From NCBI GenBank assembly GCA_013820975.1, contig JACDHQ010000013.1, positions 3,421 through 12,674 of the forward strand: DNA of 9,254 nucleotides, given 5' to 3'. The notes beneath the pieces are model-generated. The model ran no database searches, was not told the origin of the DNA, and worked only from the letters and a program-made list of their open reading frames with translations. Numbering within the stretch: position 1 is the first letter of the stretch; the number at the start of each line of letters is the position of its first letter. A program made the position numbers and the translations under genes. Source of the stretch: Gemmatimonadaceae bacterium. Its GTDB lineage: Bacteria > Gemmatimonadota > Gemmatimonadetes > Gemmatimonadales > Gemmatimonadaceae. Shown here piece after piece: positions 1 through 7,481 of the stretch.

Positions 1-1
1 C

Positions 2-1534
2 CCTGCGCTCTACTTCACCGTGCTCGGCGAGCCGACGCTCAAGATGGTGCGCTACCAGCGCGGGTTCGGCTTCTTTGACGCCGCCCGCGTCGGCTCGGCG
101 GTGCACTTCCTCAATCTCAGCGAGGAGGCGCTCGACCCCGACCTCACCGTCGTGCTCGATCGCATCGTCGCCGATGTCGAGCGACTGCGTCCCGGCATCG
201 TCATCGTGGACTCCTTCCGCACCATCGGGATGAATGCCGGCGTGCAGGCGCCGGCGGGGGCGATGGGGCTCGACCGGTTCGTGCAACGGCTCTCGCTGCA
301 CCTCACGACATGGGACGTCACCTCGTTCCTCCTTGGCGAGTACACCGAGAGCGAGCAGCGCCACCCCGTGTTTACGGTCGCCGACGGGGTGCTGCTGCTT
401 ACGCAGGCGGTGGATCGCAACTCCGTCGTGCGGAAGCTGCAGGTCGTGAAGGTCCGCGGTCAGGCTCAGATGCCGGGGCTGCACACGTTCCGCATGAGCG
501 ACAGCGGCATCCAGGTCTTTCCGCGCATTCCCGAACAGCAGACGCAGCGCCGAGGCGCGAGGGAGCGAGGCAAACTGCGGCTGCCCACGGGCGTGCCCGG
601 GCTCGACGAGATGATGGGCGGCGGCATCCCCGCCGGCGATGCCGTGATGCTCGCGGGCCCCGCCGGTACGGGCAAGACCACCTTCGCCATGCAGTTCGTC
701 ATCAATGGCCTCCGGAAGGGCGAGCCGAGCGTGATCGCCGTGTTCGAGGAGTACCCGGAGGAATACCAGGCGCGGGCCCGCAAGTTCGGCATGGACCTCG
801 AGGGGATGATCGAGCAGGGACTGCTGCGCATCGTATATCTCCGTCCCCTCGACCTGTCCGTGGACGAGACGCTGGCCGCGATCACCGAGCACGTGCAGGA
901 GATCGAGGCAACGCGCGTCGTGATCGATTCGCTCTCGGGATTCCAGATCGCGCTGGCGCCGACCTTCCGCGAGGACTTCCAGGAGTCGCTGTATCGCCTC
1001 GTCGGCGCGCTGACGGCGATCGGCGTCACGGTGTTCATGACGGTGGAGGTCATCGAGGACTACCCGAACATGACGTTCACCGGCGAGAGGGTGTCCTTCA
1101 TCACCGACGCCATCATCATGCAGCGCTACGTCGAGATCGAGGGCTACATGCGCAAGGTGCTCGCGGTCGTGAAGATGCGCGGCAGCCAGCACAGCAAGGC
1201 GTTACGGCTCTACGACCTCACACCCACGGGCGCGGTGATGGGGGAGACGCTCGGGGACTATATCGGAATCCTGAGCGGGCAGCCGGAGCGTCAGGCACGC
1301 ATCCCGGAGCTGGGTCACGATGGTCTGACCGACCGCGAATCCGGCGTGCTGAATGCGCTCATCCGCGCGGGGGCGCCGATGACCGCCACCGACCTCGAGG
1401 CGCGGACGCTCCTCCCGCACGCCGAGCTGACGCACGTGCTCGCGCGACTGGTGACGCTGGACTACATCGCCGCTGTCGACTCGGGCGGCGGCGATGCGCA
1501 CTACCGAGCGGTCGTTCGACAGCGACGCCGGTGA
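2..1534 (+). CDS. KaiC/RAD55-family double-domain ATPase (5' end outside window)
   Basis: The frame is open to the left edge, so the true start lies outside; the GTG at 20 is only the first internal start codon. Residues are counted from the first full codon (510 present). Residues 1-180 are the C-terminal part of a first KaiC domain: its Walker A is off-window, but a Walker B-like stretch (GIVIVDS, Asp70) is present. Residues 195-425 form a complete second domain with Walker A GPAGTGKT (219-226), the KaiC-type paired glutamates in VFEEYPEE (249-250) and Walker B RVVIDS (Asp309). From about 440 the tail looks like a winged-helix module. KaiC-family proteins are hexameric ATPases that work in clock, signalling or stress circuits. 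Relative to cyanobacterial KaiC the phosphosite region reads TGERVSF, which seems to keep the T426 and S431 equivalents but has Phe at T432. A sensor kinase follows 10 bp downstream, probably in one operon. The family is secure; a clock role is not implied. Confidence 0.9.
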   Translation, partial: PALYFTVLGEPTLKMVRYQRGFGFFDAARVGSAVHFLNLSEEALDPDLTVVLDRIVADVERLRPGIVIVDSFRTIGMNAGVQAPAGAMGLDRFVQRLSLHLTTWDVTSFLLGEYTESEQRHPVFTVADGVLLLTQAVDRNSVVRKLQVVKVRGQAQMPGLHTFRMSDSGIQVFPRIPEQQTQRRGARERGKLRLPTGVPGLDEMMGGGIPAGDAVMLAGPAGTGKTTFAMQFVINGLRKGEPSVIAVFEEYPEEYQARARKFGMDLEGMIEQGLLRIVYLRPLDLSVDETLAAITEHVQEIEATRVVIDSLSGFQIALAPTFREDFQESLYRLVGALTAIGVTVFMTVEVIEDYPNMTFTGERVSFITDAIIMQRYVEIEGYMRKVLAVVKMRGSQHSKALRLYDLTPTGAVMGETLGDYIGILSGQPERQARIPELGHDGLTDRESGVLNALIRAGAPMTATDLEARTLLPHAELTHVLARLVTLDYIAAVDSGGGDAHYRAVVRQRRR

Positions 1535-1536
1535 GG
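1533..1536 (+). promoter_or_regulatory. Ribosome binding site of the sensor kinase
   Basis: GAGG lies 8 bases before the ATG at 1545 and overlaps the stop codon of the upstream KaiC-like gene. It favours 1545 over the in-frame ATG at 1494, which lies inside the upstream gene, and suggests translational coupling. Confidence 0.6.
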
Positions 1537-1544
1537 TCCGTGCG

Positions 1545-3440
1545 ATGTCGGACGTGATGCCGCGCCCAGGGGAGTTCAGCCAGCAGTACGCGGACGACGC
1601 AAGGTCGCAGGACGAACGCGCCGCGGTGGCGTACGCCATCGTCCATGGTCCTGCGCACACGATCGTGCACGCGAACGGCGGGTTCGCCTCGCTCGCCAAT
1701 CCTGGTACCTCTGGTGACCACCCTGGCGTCCCCCGCGATCCATTGGGCGCCGCAGCCCTCACCGGGCGCCCGGTTGCGGACGTGCTCCGGGCGACCGCAG
1801 CCGGGGTGAAGGTGCTGGCGCTCCTCGAGCGCGTGCGCGTGACCGGCAGCCCGGCGCGCGCCGCCATCGCGAACGAGCCGGGCGCCGGGTCGGCGTCGGC
1901 ACCGCGGTGGTACTGCTCGGTGTGGCCGGTCGCGATCGGGACGGTCGAGGCCGAGCAGCGTGTGCTCGAGATCCTGCGATGGCCGAGTGCCGCGCAGCCG
2001 CTCGGCCGTCACGCCGCGATCTCGGAACGGCTGCTGTTGAGCGCCCTGCGCGAGCAGGCGCTCGCCGAGAGTGCGGATGCCGCGCGCGCGCGCGCGGCGT
2101 TTTCCGCCGCCGCCAGCGTCCGGCTGAGTGCATCACTCGACCAGGAGGCGACGTACACCGCGGTGGCGCACCTGGCGCTCCCCAACCCCGGGGCGTGGTG
2201 CATCGTGGACGTCCTCGAGCTCGACGGTACGCCGCGACGGCTGCCGATCGTGCATCCCGATCCGGCGAAGCAGCTGCTGGTAGGAGCGCTCGACGGGCGA
2301 TGGCTGCCCAAGCCTAGCGATCCGATCGGCGTGCCGGTGGTGAGGGACACCTTGCGGTCAGTCGTGATCTACGACGCATCCGCGGAGTCTCCGACGCCGA
2401 TCGCGGGCTCCCTGGATGTCGTCACGCTCGACGACGAGACCCGCCACATCCTGCACGCACTCGGCGCGGGGATCCTGCTCGTGGTCCCGATCATCGTGCG
2501 TGGCGCAATCCGCGGTGCCATCACCTTCGGGGGTCGGAGAGCCGATTCGCCGTACGAGCCCGAGGAGATCGCGCTGGCCGAGGACCTTGCGGCGCGATGC
2601 GCGGCGGCACTAGACAGCGCGCGCCTGTTCGAAGCTGCAGCGGTTGCGCGCGTGCAAGCCGAAACGGCCGCACGAGAGGCAACCGATGCCCAGCTGGCGG
2701 CGGAAGCGGCGAACGCCGCCAAGGGTCAGTTTCTCGCCAGCATGAGTCACGAGTTGCGCACGCCCCTCAACGCCATCCTCGGCTACGCCGAGCTGATGTC
2801 GCTCGGCATCGCCGGCCCGGTCACCGGGACGCAGCTCGATTTCCTGACGCGCGTGGACATCAGCGGACGCCACCTCCTCGGACTCATCAACTCGGTGCTC
2901 AACTTCGCGACGATCGAGTCAGGCCGCCTGCAGTTCACGCTCGCGGACGTGCCGCTGGACGAGGTGCTGGTCGCCATGGACGCGGTCGTGGCCCCTCAGA
3001 TGCGGAGCAGGGGGCTGCGGTACAGCATGGAACCGGCGCTGGCTGGCAGCGCCGATGCGAAGGCGCGACTGGTCGTGCGGGCCGATCCGGAGAAGCTGCG
3101 TCAGATCCTGGTGAACCTGTTGACGAATGCGATGAAGTTCACGGCTTCCGGCGGCGAGATCACGGTGACGTGCGGGCAGGTGGACGACAACGTCGTGATC
3201 TGCGTGACCGATACCGGCATCGGGATCGCGGCCGACCAGCTGGAGGCCGTCTTCGACCCCTTCGTGCAGGTCGGCAAGGGGCACACGTCGACGAACGACG
3301 GGATCGGACTCGGCCTGGCGATCAGCCGCGATCTCGCGCTTGGGATGCACGGCACGCTGACCCTCGAGAGCACGCTCGGAGAGGGAGCGGTGTTCACGCT
3401 CACGCTGCCGGCGGGGCAGGGAGCCGAGGCGGAGGGGTAG
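1545..3440 (+). CDS. Cytosolic PAS-GAF sensor histidine kinase
   Basis: 631 residues from the ATG at 1545. No signal peptide or membrane segment is visible, so it should sense a cytosolic cue. Order of parts: a PAS-like region (about 20-155), a GAF domain (about 190-360), an Ala/Glu-rich coiled linker (about 355-395), a HisKA dimerisation domain with phospho-acceptor His402 in SMSHELRTPLN, and a HATPase domain with N-box LVNLLTNAMKF (Asn528), G1 box DTGIGI (Asp556) and G2 box GIGLGLAIS (from 586). All catalytic boxes are intact, so it should autophosphorylate. No receiver domain is fused, so the partner response regulator lies elsewhere. It starts 10 bp after the KaiC-like gene; sensor kinases beside KaiC-like ATPases suggest a joint circuit, by analogy with KaiC-SasA, though SasA uses a KaiB-like sensor and this protein does not. 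The gene ends convergently 38 bp from the monooxygenase gene, with no clear terminator hairpin between them. Confidence 0.93.
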   Translation: MSDVMPRPGEFSQQYADDARSQDERAAVAYAIVHGPAHTIVHANGGFASLANPGTSGDHPGVPRDPLGAAALTGRPVADVLRATAAGVKVLALLERVRVTGSPARAAIANEPGAGSASAPRWYCSVWPVAIGTVEAEQRVLEILRWPSAAQPLGRHAAISERLLLSALREQALAESADAARARAAFSAAASVRLSASLDQEATYTAVAHLALPNPGAWCIVDVLELDGTPRRLPIVHPDPAKQLLVGALDGRWLPKPSDPIGVPVVRDTLRSVVIYDASAESPTPIAGSLDVVTLDDETRHILHALGAGILLVVPIIVRGAIRGAITFGGRRADSPYEPEEIALAEDLAARCAAALDSARLFEAAAVARVQAETAAREATDAQLAAEAANAAKGQFLASMSHELRTPLNAILGYAELMSLGIAGPVTGTQLDFLTRVDISGRHLLGLINSVLNFATIESGRLQFTLADVPLDEVLVAMDAVVAPQMRSRGLRYSMEPALAGSADAKARLVVRADPEKLRQILVNLLTNAMKFTASGGEITVTCGQVDDNVVICVTDTGIGIAADQLEAVFDPFVQVGKGHTSTNDGIGLGLAISRDLALGMHGTLTLESTLGEGAVFTLTLPAGQGAEAEG

Positions 3441-3478
3441 GCGGCGGCACAGACGCACCCATCGCCGAAGCATGGCGC

Positions 3479-4582
3479 TCATGGGGTGCCCCGCGACAAC
3501 GCCACATCATGGTCGAGTCCGAGGATGAATGTTCGTGCCGAGCCCGCGAAGGCCGGCATGATCGGTGAGAGAACCGGCAGCAGCGTACGTACCAGGTGCG
3601 CGATGAAAGAGCGCCCTCGCGGTACCGCCGTCAGTCGCTCTACCTGTCGCATGACCTTCGCCACGACCGGCCGTCGGAGCGCGTCGTACTCCCCTATTCG
3701 GCCATCCGAAGCGAGAACGGCAAACACATATGCGTCCTCTATACCAAGGTTCATTCCTCGTGCGCCCAGGCCGGAATGGATGTGCGCGGCGTCTCCGGCG
3801 AGGCACACGGCACCCACTTGCAGGCGCTCCGCCAGGCGGTGGCTGATCCCGAAGTCCGATTCCCACGTGACTCGCCCTGCCGTCGTCTCGGGGAGTCGCT
3901 CAGGAAGATCGGGGACGTTCCCGAGGAGCCGCCACACATCGCCGCGCACGCGAACGGCGAAGGCGGCACCCCCATCCAGCAGGAAGGCGTGGGCCTCGTC
4001 GGGCGCGAGCGGGATGTCGAGCACGAGATCGTAGAGCCTCCACGGCTCCTCAAACGCAGAGCCGGGGAAGTCCACGCCCAGCGCCTTTCGCACGGAGCTG
4101 CCTGCGCCGTCCGCCGCGAGGAGTACGGCGGCCGTGGTCTCCTCCGCACGTCCGCCGCGGTGGCGGAGCTCGACGCACAATCCGGCCGGCCCGTGCTCGA
4201 TGCCCTCGAACGCCACGCCACGCTCTACACCGATGCCGCGCTCGGCAAGCGCGTCGGCGAGCGCGGCCTCGCTCTCGGCTTGCGAGTGGATGAGCATGAA
4301 GGGATACCGGTGGTCCACGGGCGCGAGATCGAGCCGAAAGCAGTTCCGCCCGCGCCGCCACACGTTGAGCGCAGTCATGCGCCGCCCCTGGGAGAGAAGC
4401 CGCTCGGTGACACCGGTGCCTTCGAGCAACGAGAGCGTGCGGGGGTTCACTCCGAACGCCTTCGAGTACGGCGACGGCTCGGCGGCCTGCTCCACTATGC
4501 GCGGCGAGACACCGCGCTCAGCGAGGAAGAGTGCGGCGGCGAGGCCAGTCGGTCCGGCTCCGATGATGAGCGTGCTTGACAT
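3479..4582 (-). CDS. FAD-dependent monooxygenase of the PHBH/UbiH fold
   Basis: 367 residues from the ATG at 4582, chosen because the dinucleotide fold starts at once (STLIIGAGPTGL). A longer start at 4636 would overlap the upstream gene. Class A flavoprotein monooxygenases hydroxylate aromatic or polyketide-like substrates using NAD(P)H and O2. Visible motifs: GxGxxG at residues 8-13, with Glu31 ending the second strand to hold the FAD ribose; the DG motif in LLAADGAGSSVRK (158-159); and the GD motif in CLAGDAAHIHSGLGARG (263-264). Oddity: the proline usual after GDAAH in this family (PP or SP) is a glycine here (Gly271), next to the flavin. The substrate cannot be read from sequence. The gene follows the exported-protein gene by 26 bp on the same strand and may be transcribed with it. 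No attachment-site hairpin is visible in the 38 bp after its stop, so it may be the last cassette or the first resident gene beyond the array. Confidence 0.88.
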   Translation of the reverse strand: MSSTLIIGAGPTGLAAALFLAERGVSPRIVEQAAEPSPYSKAFGVNPRTLSLLEGTGVTERLLSQGRRMTALNVWRRGRNCFRLDLAPVDHRYPFMLIHSQAESEAALADALAERGIGVERGVAFEGIEHGPAGLCVELRHRGGRAEETTAAVLLAADGAGSSVRKALGVDFPGSAFEEPWRLYDLVLDIPLAPDEAHAFLLDGGAAFAVRVRGDVWRLLGNVPDLPERLPETTAGRVTWESDFGISHRLAERLQVGAVCLAGDAAHIHSGLGARGMNLGIEDAYVFAVLASDGRIGEYDALRRPVVAKVMRQVERLTAVPRGRSFIAHLVRTLLPVLSPIMPAFAGSARTFILGLDHDVALSRGTP

Positions 4583-4608
4583 TGGTGATGGCCGCCGAAC
4601 GTTTGACT

Positions 4609-5304
4609 CTAGCGCTGCGAACGGACCCGGTGCCACTCCACAGTGACCCCGACGATCGCCGCCCAGCGATCCTCCCGCTCACAGACCTGGTTCGAGAATG
4701 CGTCGCAGCGCGACAACTGCTCCCCTGGCACCCCGGTGGCGAAGAAATGCGTCGTGTGCCGCCGACCGCCAGCGGCGTACGCGACGCTTGGCACCCAGGC
4801 ACTGGATCGGAGCACGGGACGGCCCGCTTGCGAGACATTGCGCGTATTCCTGTAGAAGCCCTGCGTCGTGTACCAGCCAGACCCGCCGTTCCCGATGGAG
4901 CCCACTTGCACGTAGGGCATGGCGACGCGTCCCATCTCTGCCGCGATGAGGCTTACCCCAACACCGGCATCCAGGCCGCCAACAATCCTTCGCGGTGCCT
5001 GGATGTAGAGATCAGGCTGCGCGAGCACGACGAACGGCACGGGCACATGAACTCCGACTCGGATGCCCGGCCCATCTTCGCTCGCGGAGGTCCACCCATA
5101 ACCCGCGTTGAGTCCCACCGGCCCGAAGAGGAACCGGTGCGGTCCGTCGTCGCCATTGCCGTACTTCGGTCCCCCCGTCGCCGAGGCGGAGCCACCGACG
5201 CTCAAGCCTGGAACGACGCGTGGCGCGTGTGCAACCGCGGGAACGCAGCCGAGGACGGGCAGTAGAATGGATACCGCACTACGTAACGTCACTGGATGGC
5301 GCAA
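4609..5304 (-). CDS. Exported glycine-rich protein, possibly a small outer-membrane beta-barrel
   Basis: Family not recognised. A TTG start at 5304 is preferred: it has a good ribosome site 5 bases upstream, and it puts a basic N-terminus (MRHPVTLRS) right before a hydrophobic stretch (AVSILLPVLGC). That is a Sec signal peptide, with either a lipobox-like PVLGC (Cys20) or cleavage after AHA. A GTG at 5292 is an alternative. The mature part (about 200 residues) alternates Gly-rich turns with short strands such as GLNAGYGW and GLDAGVGVSL, and ends in a strand VGVTVEWHRV, which fits an outer-membrane barrel or another beta-rich envelope protein. Two cysteines lie in the C-terminal third. The preceding attachment-like half site ends 29 bp before the start, as expected for a cassette gene. 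The frame stays open far upstream of 5304, but that extension is Arg/Ser-rich, antisense-like translation and is not supported. Confidence 0.7.
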   Translation of the reverse strand: MRHPVTLRSAVSILLPVLGCVPAVAHAPRVVPGLSVGGSASATGGPKYGNGDDGPHRFLFGPVGLNAGYGWTSASEDGPGIRVGVHVPVPFVVLAQPDLYIQAPRRIVGGLDAGVGVSLIAAEMGRVAMPYVQVGSIGNGGSGWYTTQGFYRNTRNVSQAGRPVLRSSAWVPSVAYAAGGRRHTTHFFATGVPGEQLSRCDAFSNQVCEREDRWAAIVGVTVEWHRVRSQR

Positions 5305-5309
5305 CTGGA

Positions 5310-5315
5310 TTCCTT
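5310..5315 (-). promoter_or_regulatory. Ribosome binding site setting a TTG start
   Basis: The minus strand reads AAGGAA 5 bases before the TTG at 5304. This is the best Shine-Dalgarno match near the signal peptide and is the main reason for choosing the TTG. Confidence 0.55.
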
Positions 5316-5332
5316 GAATTGAGTCGCCGACG

Positions 5333-5355
5333 GACGTACGCGCGGGTTCAGCTGC
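5333..5355 (-). repeat. Degenerate integron attC right half (L'-R' side)
   Basis: The minus strand reads GCAGCTGAAC, the same arm as in the clear site at 7887-7977, then six bases, then GTACGTC in the place of the core GTTRRRY box. It lies between the stop of one gene (5387) and the start of the next (5304), where a cassette boundary should be. No convincing matching left arm is visible; a GGCGAG/CTCGCC inverted repeat at 5366-5371 and 5394-5399 is nearby. The core box has lost its second T, so recombination would probably be poor. Confidence 0.4.
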
Positions 5356-5386
5356 GTAGCCGATGGCGAGGTACAGGCCCGCACGC

Positions 5387-6307
5387 TCAGAACTCGCCGA
5401 TGAGCTCCAGATAGCGCGCGTATGCCGAAGGAGGAGTCCCGTCTCGCACGTCCTGCCAGCCCCGGAACGGCCTCGACGAATCCCACGGACACTCTCGCGC
5501 GCCGGTGCTGGTGCCGACAGCGCCGAGCGGCAACGTCTCGCTCCCGATGCACCCGTCACCGGCCGGCATCGGCGTGAGCCGACTGCCGATGTTCTGTGCT
5601 GCGTGGATTACGGGGAAGCGCACCGCCGTGTAATTCTGATCGCAGCTGTCATAGAACCAGTGCCCGCGGTCACAACTCTGCTGCGTCGGATAATTTGCAT
5701 GCTTGCCACGGGCCACCCAGACGCGCGGTGCGCCATTCGGCACGTCGTCCACCCAGGCCAACGCGCGCAGATCCGTCTCCCGATACCATCGGCACCGACC
5801 GCTGGAACGCCCGAAGCAGTGCGCGGAGAGGAACACACCCGTCGTGCGCCAGCGCCCCGCCTCTCCGGTGGGCTCAACGTCGACGACGATCAGTTCGGAA
5901 TCGCCGGCATGAGCGCCGCAGTTGCCACCGCGGAGTCTGCAGACGGTGCCAGACCAGCCGCAGTCGCGATAGTAGGCGGGTAGATAGGCGATCCGGATAC
6001 CTGCGTGCGTCCGCCGGGCGGCGAAGAGGTAGCCGCCGCCGAGGCGCGGCGGTCCGAGCGCGGCGTTCCAGAGGCAATCCCGGGGATCCAGGAGCAGCTC
6101 CGGCGCGAACCCCTGTGCCAGCGCCAGCTCACAGCGGTCGTCCAGCCCATCATGATCTGCGTCCACGCCTGTCATGGCGCACACTTGTGCTGACCGGGGC
6201 AGCAGGAGCCCGGCGGCCGATGGAGCCTCGGGCGCTACGCGTGCGCAGGCGGACATCCCGAGGCTGCCTGCCACCATCATCCGTAGGGCAAGCGGCGCGC
6301 TAATCAT
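5387..6307 (-). CDS. Cys-rich exported lipoprotein with calcium-binding motif and NPP1/Vps62-like body
   Basis: 306 residues. The N-terminus is a short signal peptide ending in GSLGMSAC (Cys21), a near-lipobox, so a lipid-anchored envelope protein is likely. A DxDxDGxxD calcium-binding motif, as in thrombospondin type-3 or dockerin-like repeats, sits at Asp49-Asp57 (VDADHDGLDD). The rest contains about a dozen cysteines, consistent with disulfides outside the cytoplasm. Two segments resemble the Vps62/NPP1-like fold family of secreted proteins: HAGDSEL (133-139), like the HxGDWE signature, and VWVARGKHANY (196-206), like the ARGSHASY segment. This is from memory of the families, and the Trp of the signature is Ser here. 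The biochemical role is unknown. The signal peptide supports the ATG at 6307; no strong ribosome site is seen. It sits between two attachment-like sites as a single-gene unit. Confidence 0.72.
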   Translation of the reverse strand: MISAPLALRMMVAGSLGMSACARVAPEAPSAAGLLLPRSAQVCAMTGVDADHDGLDDRCELALAQGFAPELLLDPRDCLWNAALGPPRLGGGYLFAARRTHAGIRIAYLPAYYRDCGWSGTVCRLRGGNCGAHAGDSELIVVDVEPTGEAGRWRTTGVFLSAHCFGRSSGRCRWYRETDLRALAWVDDVPNGAPRVWVARGKHANYPTQQSCDRGHWFYDSCDQNYTAVRFPVIHAAQNIGSRLTPMPAGDGCIGSETLPLGAVGTSTGARECPWDSSRPFRGWQDVRDGTPPSAYARYLELIGEF

Positions 6308-6342
6308 GCGAGCACAGCATTCGTGAAGAGTGCCTCATGGCT

Positions 6343-6416
6343 ACCTGACAGGTTGCGGCTGGTGAGGCGACGCGGCCAAGCGAGAAATGGCGGAGCACCG
6401 ACAACCCCGCCTCACC
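6343..6416 (-). repeat. Candidate degenerate attC hairpin between SDR and lipoprotein genes
   Basis: A perfect 9-bp inverted repeat (GGTGAGGCG at 6361-6369, its complement at 6408-6416) encloses a 38-base loop. Beside it the minus strand reads AGCCGCAACC and then GTCAGGT, which matches the core box GTTRRRY except for one T-to-C change. The layout (35 bp before the next start, after the previous stop) fits a cassette boundary. The arm does not carry the GCAGCTGAAC motif, so this is weaker than the site at 7887, and the repeat could instead be a transcription terminator without a T tract. Confidence 0.35.
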
Positions 6417-6482
6417 CGCGCCTCGCACGCGGCGTAGTCCGAGCCGAATGCCTCCTCCAATCTGTCGTTCCTCACACGACGC

Positions 6483-7307
6483 TCAGCCGTCGGATACGCC
6501 GGGCACCGCCGCGCTGCCCGCGAGCAGGCCGCCATCGAGCACGAACTCCGCGCCCGTCGTGTACGCCGACTCGTCGGACGCGAGGTACACAACGAGGTGC
6601 GCGACCTCCGCGGGCGTGCCAAAGCGTTTGAGCGGCGTGTCGCGCACCAACGCCGCCTCACGCTCGGCACGCCCTGGCCCCTCCCCGAGCATCGCGTCCC
6701 ACATCGGCGTCATGATGGCGGCCGGGTGGACCGAGTTGCACCGGATGCGGAGTCCCTGTTGCGCGCAGTAGAGCGCGACCGACTTGGTGTGGTTGCGCAC
6801 GGCAGCCTTGCTCGCCGCATAGGCTGCGGCAAGCGGGATGCCGACGAGTCCCGAGCGCGAGGAGATATTCACGATACTGCCGACGCCCGCCGCGGGGCCG
6901 GTGTTGCGGCGCATGGCCCGGATCGCCTGCTGGCACCCGAGGAACACGCCGTCGAGGTTCGTCGCGAAGACGGCGCGCCACGTCTCCAGGGTGACGTGCT
7001 CGGGGTCGTGCGCTGCCGGGCCGCCCTCGAAGCCCGTGATGCCCGCGTTGTTCACGACCACGTCCAGCCGCCCGAACTGGTCGAGCGTGTCCCGCATGGC
7101 GCGGCCCCAGTCGTCGTGCTCGCGGACGTCCAGGCGCGCGTAGTGCGCGGCGGCGCCAAGCGTGTGAGCCAGTGAGGCGCCCTGCGCATCGCGGACGTCA
7201 GTCAGCAGGACGGTGGCGCCCTCCGCGACGAATGCGCGGGCGATGGCGGCCCCGATCCCCTGCGCGGCGCCTGTGATCAGTGCGACCTTCCCTGTGAGGC
7301 GTCCCAT
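6483..7307 (-). CDS. Short-chain dehydrogenase/reductase (classical SDR, NAD-type)
   Basis: 274 residues, a normal length for classical SDRs, which interconvert alcohols and ketones with NAD(P)H in the cytoplasm. All signature elements are present: TGAAQGIG (12-19), NNAG (86-89), Asn117 in FATNLDG, and the catalytic triad Ser150 (NISSRSG), Tyr163 and Lys167 (YAASK). Asp37 after the second strand (LLTDVRD) indicates preference for NAD(H). The segment CNSVHPAAIMTPMWDAML recalls 3-alpha/20-beta-hydroxysteroid and LinC-like cyclic alcohol dehydrogenases, so a cyclic or hydrophobic alcohol substrate is possible but not shown. The ATG at 7307 is chosen from the family N-terminus; an AAAGGA directly abuts it, which is closer than usual for a ribosome site. 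It is flanked on both sides by attachment-like hairpins and looks like a stand-alone metabolic cassette gene. Confidence 0.92.
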   Translation of the reverse strand: MGRLTGKVALITGAAQGIGAAIARAFVAEGATVLLTDVRDAQGASLAHTLGAAAHYARLDVREHDDWGRAMRDTLDQFGRLDVVVNNAGITGFEGGPAAHDPEHVTLETWRAVFATNLDGVFLGCQQAIRAMRRNTGPAAGVGSIVNISSRSGLVGIPLAAAYAASKAAVRNHTKSVALYCAQQGLRIRCNSVHPAAIMTPMWDAMLGEGPGRAEREAALVRDTPLKRFGTPAEVAHLVVYLASDESAYTTGAEFVLDGGLLAGSAAVPGVSDG

Positions 7308-7336
7308 TCCTTTGATGGACAGTGTGATCCGTTGCG

Positions 7337-7444
7337 ACGCAACGCTCGTTCACCTGCGGCGGTCGAACCAACGGGCGTCGGGAAGGAAGATGCAGGTACA
7401 CCGGGGATTAGGAGAACCCTGCTGCATGCAGCGCCGGCAGGTGC
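7337..7444 (-). repeat. Candidate integron attC site between DUF6933 and SDR genes
   Basis: Plus-strand arms CACCTGCGGCG (7351-7361) and CGCCGGCAGGTG (7432-7443) pair over 11 bp with one unpaired base, the imperfect-palindrome layout typical of attC sites. On the minus strand the right arm reads GCAGGTGAAC, followed after four bases by GTTGCGT (7337-7343) in the place of the GTTRRRY core. The site begins about 38 bp after the DUF6933 stop and ends 29 bp before the SDR start. The loop holds a perfect 12-base palindrome GCTGCATGCAGC (7421-7432). A clear RYYYAAC box on the left side is not visible. Confidence 0.5.
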
Positions 7445-7481
7445 AACGTACCTCAGGTGGCACGCTCGAAGAGTTGCCGCG

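Noticed and set aside
310..1557. Long second open frame on the plus strand inside the KaiC-like gene (415 codons)
   Set aside because: Arg/Gly/His-rich translation typical of an off-frame in high-GC DNA; the overlapping frame encodes clear KaiC motifs.
3596..4579. Long plus-strand frame opposite the monooxygenase
   Set aside because: Antisense shadow; the minus strand carries all flavin-binding motifs and the plus product resembles no family.
6341..6670. Minus-strand frame whose end covers the gap after the SDR gene
   Set aside because: It begins inside the SDR gene in another frame. The gap part (including NDRLEEAFGSDYAACEARV) looks slightly protein-like, but has no start or family match.
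7331..7343. Small inverted repeat GTTGCG-A-CGCAAC as a terminator
   Set aside because: The stem has a one-base loop and no T tract; it is better read as part of the core box of the candidate attC site.
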